Source: Scleroderma bovista
Lineage: Eukaryota; Basidiomycota; Agaricomycetes; Boletales; Sclerodermataceae
Direction of reading: 5' to 3'
NCBI GenBank assembly: GCA_037178675.1
Contig: JAYMGJ010000441.1
Location: 62,001-126,000, forward strand
Length of the DNA stretch: 64,000 bases
A model generated the notes under the pieces. The model saw only the letters and a list, made by a program, of their open reading frames with translations, was not told the DNA's origin and did not search any database. This document shows, piece after piece, positions 56,417-64,000 of the stretch (its first letter is position 1; every line of letters begins with the position of its first letter). The translations under genes and the position numbers were made by a program.

Positions 56417-58117
56417 GACTTTGGAGGATATTTGCTAGCTACATGGTGTATGATGATGGATCAGAGTGAAGTTGTACGGATAAACGAAGATGATCAGCCA
56501 CTTTGAATCAAAGTTCACGGGACAGACAAGGTTGACTCACCGAGCAGGTAGATTTGCGAGACGGAGGCGTGAAGATGGACTATTTAGGATTTTCCCGACA
56601 TTCACGCCACAGTTGTCCATAACAGAAACAGGTCCGTGCCCAATGTTCCTCCACCTTGTACGCCTTATCTACCTGCTGGAGGCCCACCCACGTCTCGAAC
56701 AAACATCGTCGTATGCTCTCAACCGTCACAGCAAGTGCCTGCTCTGCCACATTGAAACAGAGTTCATGTCGGGCTTCCACACTAAGGTTTCCCGGCACAA
56801 TGCTGACTAAAGCACTAATTGTGGTCCGCGAAGGTTAGGTAAGCCACAATAGCTTTTGCACAGACGGGTAAACGATGATGCGCGTCCTTAGGCCTCGGAG
56901 GGCACAGTGGTCGATATGTAGGCTCGGCGGCAGGTAGCAAGCTGCACTCGCGCCACATGTGATCCGTCTCATTGATGGTATCCACTCCCCATCTCCGCAA
57001 TAAAGCCTGCTGAAGCGCGATAGGTCAACCGTCTACCTGGCCCAGTGTCACCCCTCCATTGGAAGGCTGAAGGACCTTCTTCCTTGGGCTCTTGGGGCTA
57101 CCTCTGGATAATGCATCTACTTTTCTCTGGGCAAATTTATGTATTTCTGGAGCCGTATCGCCCAACAACGGAATGGCCGACATTTACGGACTCTTGAAGC
57201 GCCTTTCTCGATAGTGGACTCCAAATGCGCTCTTGTTCCGAACCAACAATATCGACCGTTAGACGAGCCTTGGTCCATAATATTTGCACCAGGGCCTGGG
57301 CCCATCAGAAAATTTTGCTCTCACGCTAAAATGTTCTCCTGGCATCTTCTGATCCCTTACTTAACTTGCCAGCATACCCCCTGGGTGTACTGGCTCCCAC
57401 ACTTGATCATTCCTGCTCAGCCAGGGCATTAAACACGGCAGGTTCCTAACCCTTCGACCACAGGCTCGTTAATGACAATCTCAGCCTTCTTGGGCCATGA
57501 CGACCGGGCCATAGTTTCCATGTTTGTACGGTTCCGTCAGAAAGGTCATGCTGATTGAGAGGAACCGAGGACTTTGGATGAATTTTGTTGTGAGGCAGTC
57601 GAAGTTTGTAATCTCCTGCCCATTTCCCACTATTTCGGTCAGGGGCTGTAAAAGGTCGCGCCAGGAAATCATGCACTTCCGTGGAGGAGGATCTGGTGGT
57701 AAGTACTTTGTTGTTTAATACTACCTTTCAAAAGATATGTGCAACAAATCAAAGAACAATTAAAACCTGTTATCTCTGCCTTTGCGATACCTCCCTATCA
57801 TCATGTAACCCTTGGCGTCACGATCACACTCGGTCATGTCTGCCTCTCCTGATCTTAACTTTGCCCATGACTGTATCCTCAGAAACTTAGCCTGGGAAAT
57901 CTATTCGGTGCGCTAGTTTTGGTTTGATACAGATGCCGTAGCTGACGCTCATACGCCCTTTCCCCCCCTTCCATGGGACCTTATTACGTTTATCCCCTTT
58001 GAGCATAAAGGCACCTTTCTCATCGATGCGCTTTCAGAATATTTCGTTCTGACACAGTGGATTTCATACCACATATAAGCCCCTCACTCCTTGAAATCGT
58101 CGGACAGGTCACCGAAG
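56417..58117. other. Divergent intergenic region, WOPR regulator to copper radical oxidase
   Basis: About 1.7 kb without recognisable coding sequence. Long upstream regions are usual for WOPR regulators. A TATA-like CATATAAG at 58072-58079 lies about 40 bases before the oxidase start codon and could drive it. Open frames near 57120-57720 overlap on both strands and show no domain. Confidence 0.4.
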
Positions 58118-61100
58118 ATGGCTTTCTCAAGCCTCGTGGTCTTGTTTTTGACACCCTCTATCTGGACACAGGTACATTGTCCCACCCCAACGTTTTCTGT
58201 GTTCACTGATGGTTTCATTAGATCGTGTCTGCTTCCTCTCACTATCCACACATTCCTTTGCGACACCGTCACTACTCCTTGCACAGTCGTTCTTTACCAG
58301 GTAATTGGGCATCATATGGCTGCTGGACGTGAGTATGTGTATTCAGCGGGGTACAATATCTCATCAATTACAGTGACAACACTGGGGGGCGCGCGCTCCC
58401 ATCGGCGTCCTACGTCAGCACAACCGCCATGACGGTCGAATCATGTATCAACTTTTGTTCAACGGGGACCAATTCTTACATCTATGCTGGTGTAGAGTAT
58501 GCTCAAGAGTGTTGTAAGTTGATGTTACGTTCCCTTCCATTGGATGTCTAATGGACACCTCTCTAGACTGCGGGAACAACATCGCTTCTGGTGCCTCCAA
58601 CGTTAGCATGACTGACTGCAATATGTCATGTACAGGGAATGCTTCTGAATTCTGTGGCGCGGGTAATCGACTAAATGTATACTGGAGCGGTGCTCAACCC
58701 CCGCCGGGACCCATTATTGTATCTAATGTCGGCAATTGGTCCTCGTTAGGCTGTTACAAGTAAGCTCGATGTGTGTGGATTCCCTCAGTCTTAACAAATT
58801 TGCGATTGCACTAGTGATTCTGCGGCAACGAGAGCATTGGCTCACGGCACGGCCGTCACAGGGCAGGTTACGGTAGAGTCGTGCACTACGGCATGCCAGA
58901 AAGCTGGCTACCCTCTAACTGGCGTAGAGTACGCTAATGAGTGCTGTGAGTGTCGTCATCATTCACATTGAGTTTTAGTTTTCCTACTAAACGCCAATGG
59001 GACAGACTGTGGGTCGACCCTGGATCATGGCTCTGGACCCACGGCAGCATCTGACTGTAACATGGCCTGCGCGGGGAACTCCTCCGAATATTGCGGTGGC
59101 CCAAACCGCCTGAACTTGTACAACTACACAGGAACACTGACTACTCCTAGTGGCCCGTCGACACCCATTATCGTACCCCAGGTCGGCAACTGGACCTCGC
59201 TAGGGTGTTACAGGTAAAATGCATGATATGCCAATTTCAGCCTGAGTTAACCAAGTTGGTTGCACGATTAGTGACTCTACGGCAACTAGGGCGCTGGCTC
59301 ACGGTACGGCCGTCACAGGGCAGGTTACTATAGAGTCGTGCACTACAGCATGCCAGAACTCTGGCTACCCACTAGCAGGTGCAGAGTACGCTAACGAGTG
59401 TTGTGAGTGCTGTCGTCATTCGCATTACGTTTTCATATTGAGCACCAGGGGAACAGACTGTGGGGCAACCTTGGATAATGGTTCTGGACCCACTCCAGCG
59501 TCCGACTGTAACATGGCATGCGCGGGGAACTCTTCCGAATATTGCGGTGGCCCGAACCGTCTTAACTTGTATAACTATACCGGGACACTGACCACTGGCG
59601 GCGGATCTACTGGTGGCCCCTCACACCTGCAATCGGGTCTTCCAGGAAATTGGACATACGGCGGATGCTATGTGGATAATGCTAACGGAAGAGTTCTTGG
59701 AAATCAACATGACAGCGACACCATGACAGTTGAGAGCTGCATTTCTTACTGCAGCTCTTCTAATTTCACTATCGCGGGTATCGAGTACAGTACACAATGC
59801 TGTAGGTCATGTCCACTTTATCTCAAGATATTCATACTGATATCTTTCCCTTTAGTCTGTGGTAATTATCTTGTGAACGGGGCTACGAAGGCACCTGAGA
59901 GCGACTGTAATATGGCGTGCGGGGGGAATGCTTCGTTAGTGTTTGCATGAATTTCTCGCCGAACATGCTGCTAATATCAAGTAGGGAGGCGTGTGGAGCG
60001 GGGAATCGCCTATCTGTTTACTCTTCCACTGGCAATATCACAGCGCTTCCTGTGCCTACCATACAAACTACGGGACTTCCAGGACAATGGGCATACCAAG
60101 GTTGTCTAAGGTCTGCAATACGTATATGAACGAAGATTGTAATCCTCACTCTCATTACTATTAGTGAAGCGGCTCCTGGATCAAGGGTCTTCCCATACGA
60201 GAATGAATGGACGAACAACAACACCGTCGACGCGTGTTTGAATCAGTGTGCCGCCTTTGGTTATCCAGCAGCTGGGTTGGAGTATGGGTCACAATGCTGT
60301 AAGCCTCTTGACTATTGTCCTTAAAATGATTGGCTGACTAGCGAAATAGTCTGTGGGGATATCACTGATGTGGCTGCGAACGGGGGGTACTATGTGGCAG
60401 ATACTCAGTGCAATATGCTTTGCTCTGGGGACCCGACCCATCTATGTGGTTCAAACAATCTGCTCACAACCTATTATTGGAATGGAACGATGAATACCTG
60501 GCATACCCCATCAAACACTGGATACTACGAGGCAAGCACCACCTATCGCATTTTTTTCGCAGCAGCCCTGACAATTGGTTCATTTGCAGTTCCTGATGGG
60601 AGGAATCGTGGTCCCGCTTATTGCAACACTCGGAATCAACAACAAAGTACAATTCCTCGAAAAATGGGGCACATCAGAGTTTACTAACTCCACTGGTGCT
60701 TACGAGCTCGACTTGAGCCTTGTCGACGACCCTGGGCTTGCTTGGCGCCAAATGCACGTCAAATCTGATGTGTTCTGCTCAGCGAGTATTGTTCTTCCGG
60801 ACAAAGGCGCCCGCCAACTTAATGTGGGGGGATGGTCACTTGAATCTACTTATGGTGTCAGACTCTATACCCCTGACGGTAGCCCAGGAGTTAATGGAAC
60901 AAACGACTGGGAAGAAAACTATAATGAACTCACCTTGCAGGTTCGTCTTCCCATTTCAGTTTTTGTATGTGGCTTATCGTTCGTTAGAGGGGCCGTTGGT
61001 ACCCTACGGCCATGCTGATGCCCAACGGAAGCATTCTCGTAGTTGGGGGAGAGACTGGTAGTAATGCTCCTCCTGAGCCTACTCTGGAGCTTCTTCCTGG

Positions 61101-62374
61101 CGGCGGCCCCGTCATCACGCTGGACTATCTGCAACGCACGGACCCGAATAACCTCTATCCATTCCTGATGGTACTTCCGAGTGGTCGTTTCTTCATCGGT
61201 AACCATCCATCGAGCGCTTTCGGCTGCAAAGCTAATCACCTTTGCCCATTTAGGCTATTATAATGAAGCCCGCGTTTTGGACCCCATCACGTTTGATACT
61301 GTCACTCTCCTGCCCAACATGCCTGGGTCAGTCAACAATTTCTTGGCTGGCCGCACGTATCCTTTGGAGGGGACCGCTGTCCTTCTGCCTCAACATGCGC
61401 CATACACAGATGCTATTGAAATCTTGATTTGTGGTGGTTCAACACCCGGGGGTGGGATTGCTCTGGATAACTGCATCTCAATTGCCCCTGAGGTAGCAAA
61501 CCCCACTTGGACCTTGGAGAGAATGGTATGTGCTTGCATTAGATTCCCAAGTAGTTCTTATGGAGATCATGTGTTCCATCCACAGCCATCGAAGCGAGTC
61601 ATGTCTTGCATGGTCACATTGCCAGATGGGTAAGCAACGAGATGTCTGACCATGGCAACACGCCGACTCACTGGATGTTAGAACCTACATGATCTTGAAC
61701 GGTGCCCACCAGGGTGTCGCAGGATTTGGGCTTGCCTCCGACCCTAACTTCAATGCCATTCTGTATGACCCATCCGAACCAGTTGGGCAACGCATATCCA
61801 TCTTGAATTCCACGACTATCGCCAGGTTGTATCACTCAGAGGCCACGCTTCTTCCTGACGGGCGCGTTCTTGTCTCTGGCTCAGACCCCCAGACTCCTGG
61901 ATACCCGGAAGAATTGCGCCTTGAAGTATACATCCCGCCGTACCTAAATCAAGGCCTCCGGCAGCCTCAGTTCACCATCACTGAAACTGATTGGGCTTAT
62001 TCGGGGCAGTACAGCATTGTCGTCACTCTCTTCCAGGGAACAACCTCAAATATGCGTGTATCCCTTGTTGCAGGTATGTTCATCAGTATTCGTGCCGAAG
62101 ATCCGTTTTGTTCACAAATATATTAGCATCGTCCAGCACTCACGGAAACGTTATGAGCGGGGGTCGGATCATCTTCCCTGATTTCACTTGTGTTGGCAAC
62201 GTCTGCACGATCACAGCACCACCCAATGCGTTTGTATCTCCCCCAAGCTGGCATCAACTGTTTATCCTCGATGGACCGACTCCATCGCATTCCGCATGGG
62301 TCCGCATTGGTGGAGACCCAGGGCAGCTTGGAAACTGGCCACACTACCCGGATTTCACCAGACCGGGAGTGTAA
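58118..62374 (+). CDS. Copper radical oxidase (glyoxal oxidase family) with five N-terminal WSC domains
   Basis: Secreted enzyme predicted to oxidise aldehydes or alcohols and release hydrogen peroxide for lignocellulose attack or wall chemistry. After a signal peptide ([12 protein letters not shown]) come five WSC modules, each roughly YGCxxD...SCxxxC...GxEYxxEC...xCG...CxMxCxGxxxxxCGGxNRL, at about 58300-58690, 58735-59140, 59185-59610, 59640-60045 and 60080-60480. Introns fall in the same place in each module, before the D after GCY and after EC, which points to module duplication. The oxidase part has the radical-site Cys in VFCSASIVL, a Tyr in GRTYPLEG, the Tyr-His pair in [13 protein letters not shown] (near 61830) and a His in [11 protein letters not shown], ending with a DUF1929-type domain at 62374. 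WSC domains may bind xylan, chitin or glucans. Confidence 0.9.
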
Positions 62375-63611
62375 AAGAATTCATAATCGGTATTGGTGTA
62401 TTCGCGGTGATAGTATTAGCGTGTTTGTTCTCTTGTCTAAAGCTACATTTCTCTGGGAATGATTTGTTGAAATACATTGCGTATACATAATCTGTAGAGA
62501 TTTTAGTCGGACAGCTTATATGTAGTTGGATGTCCCAGTGATGGATATTTACCACTCTGACCCTGGCAATTCTGAGAACTTCAGGTGTGTTCGGATCTGA
62601 CGAGACAACCCAACTATTTCACATGCTGGTGCAAACGCATATGCGGGTTTGGGTCACTGATTGATCAGGGGTTTATGATAATGATCGTCCAAATCCACTG
62701 ACCTGCAGTAGTAAATTTACTGGCGCCGCTACACCATTGATCCTGAATCACGTTTCGAAACGGAGACCAAACTTCTCCCATAATGAACTTGAAGTCAAAA
62801 GAAGACCGATCCTGTTTATTTATGTAGTAAGATCCCATAGATGCACTCTATCGTTGTTAGTAAACAATGTACACTCCTCCTCGGCGCTCAAGCTTGGGCC
62901 ACCTCATGATTCTCACCATCTGCACTCCGTTTTTTTGTGATCAGCATACTATGTACTCGTTCTTTCCGAATGTTTTTTTTTGTGGTCCACGTGGCTTACA
63001 ATAGTTTGTCTCTGGCTTCCTGACTCCTACATACATTGTTCCCACTCTGTGGCACACCTTCACCTCCACACCATATAGGTCCATTCAAGGTCATCAAGTT
63101 TGTACGGAATACCGGTGTTAAATCGTTTGACATCAAGGCTTGATCAATGACGGTGAATGACTGCGAACATGACTGGTCAGCATGTGTATATTACTCGGGG
63201 TCAGTTTGATTTCTTCCTGCAGTCATCCGATTCTATTGCCATGATCGTTTCTTTGTACTTGAATTTTTCATTGAAAGTTCTCATTCTAGTACTGATCTGC
63301 AATGCGATTGCGATAGGTGATATCCGAAATTCATTGCGCCCTAGCACAGTATTTACCAATAGCGGGTGTGCGGGAAGGTATGGAGGTGCAAAAGGTATAA
63401 AAGGTGGACGGACTTCCGGTTAGATCCTCAACGCCCTCATCACACGGCTCAGTACAAGTGAGTCTCCCCTTTATAAACCTTCCGGTGACCGATTTATTCA
63501 CTTTACCAGACTAACGCTTTTCCTTCACATCAAGCATCTTTGTATGATCACTCTCTTTGATTAACCACAGTACATGCGAACTGACTGTTCCGTATTGTAG
63601 GCGTCGCAAGA
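62375..63611 (+). other. Intergenic region with TATA box and probable 5' UTR intron for the last gene
   Basis: Nothing coding is apparent from 62375 to about 63390. TATAAAAG at 63396-63403 lies 216 bases before the ATG at 63612. Between them, GTGAGTCTCC at about 63459 and CGTATTGTAG at about 63600 could delimit an intron in the 5' leader (about 140 nt), which would explain the distance. Confidence 0.5.
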
Positions 63612-63993
63612 ATGTCTGACAAGGGTCCAGGTAATTTTCTTTGGAGCAATTGCTATCAGTGTATTCACTACTACTGAGTTAGAACTTATCGTAAAGCTAA
63701 ACATCACGAAAGACGGTGACCGACTCAAGTTCACCATCCCTAACAATGTCTCGGGAGATGCTGGTCCCTACCTCGATGTAGCACCTTCATATGTTGGAAG
63801 CCCAGAAATCCCGAAAGACTTGCAGCCAAAAACTGGCCCCTGCGTGCTGACCTTTGATAATACCGGAAATATCGCCACAGTTAAGTTGGAACTTTTTGAC
63901 GCTGACAACGGCAACGTCGTCGCCACATACAAAGGGGGCGTCGAAGGCGCCAAGGCCGAAGGCGTTGCTACTGGTACCTATGCACAAACTTAG
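63612..63993 (+). CDS. Small acidic protein of unknown function
   Basis: Two exons, 63612-63630 and 63683-63993, joined by a 52-nt GT-AG intron after the sixth codon; 109 residues. It starts MSDKGPELIVKLNITKDGD and is predicted to be mostly beta strand (LKFTIPNNV, CVLTFDNTG, ATVKLELFDADNG, VVATYKGG), ending in a small Ala/Gly-rich tail. There is no signal peptide, transmembrane segment or cysteine pattern (one Cys only). The TATA box and probable 5' intron suggest strong regulated expression. I do not recognise the family; a small beta-sandwich is a guess. Confidence 0.7.
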
Positions 63994-64000
63994 TAAACAC

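Overview
The window reads as nuclear DNA of a filamentous basidiomycete, most likely an Agaricomycete. Genes are cut by many short GT-AG introns (about 40-60 nt), intergenic gaps are short in the core part, and the gene content is typically basidiomycete: class I hydrophobins, a WSC-domain copper radical oxidase, GPI-anchored chitin deacetylase, a Kre6/Skn1-type GH16 enzyme, a Msb1/Mug8 protein and degenerate Helitron-like material. I saw no tRNA, rRNA, CRISPR or prokaryotic operon. Gene models were spliced by eye from frame, splice signals and remembered family sequence; no search was run.

Layout. 1-7.5 kb is accessory, transposon-like DNA: a divergent pair of proline-rich and Cys-cluster genes, a 1.5-kb GC-rich array built on a GTGGCCAC palindrome, a Helitron N-terminal-like fragment and an OB-fold-like two-exon gene. 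8.1-23.3 kb is a conserved core block: chitin deacetylase, 2-Cys peroxiredoxin, RRP45 and TRM112 (divergent, 85 bp apart), an F-box protein, a 5-oxoprolinase-like gene that stops at the end of its hydantoinase-A half, and MSB1/MUG8. 23.8-25 kb has remains or exons of a small membrane protein. 25.2-31.8 kb is a tandem duplication carrying two nearly identical class I hydrophobin genes and two hydrophobin pseudogenes. 32-40.4 kb holds two tandem, same-strand membrane glycosyltransferase family 2 genes. 42.7-45 kb is the Kre6/Skn1-like gene, 47-50.1 kb a fused betaine lipid synthase, 51.9-53 kb a microbial-type PARG, 53.4-54.1 kb a broken FAD-linked oxidoreductase, 54.8-56.4 kb a WOPR (Gti1/Pac2) regulator, 58.1-62.4 kb a five-WSC copper radical oxidase and 63.6-64 kb a small protein of unknown function.

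How they fit together. Many genes concern the cell wall and surface: chitin deacetylase, hydrophobins, GT2 pair, Kre6-like beta-1,6-glucan factor, the oxidase, and Msb1 in polarity. The rest is housekeeping: RNA decay and methylation (Rrp45, Trm112), redox and glutathione metabolism (peroxiredoxin, oxoprolinase), membrane lipids (betaine lipid) and ADP-ribose turnover (PARG). There is no sign of one co-regulated cluster. The points most worth a second look are the palindromic array, the hydrophobin duplication with alternating live and dead copies, the half-length oxoprolinase, the paired GT2 genes, and unusual splicing (a 7-nt exon and two probable GC-AG introns).
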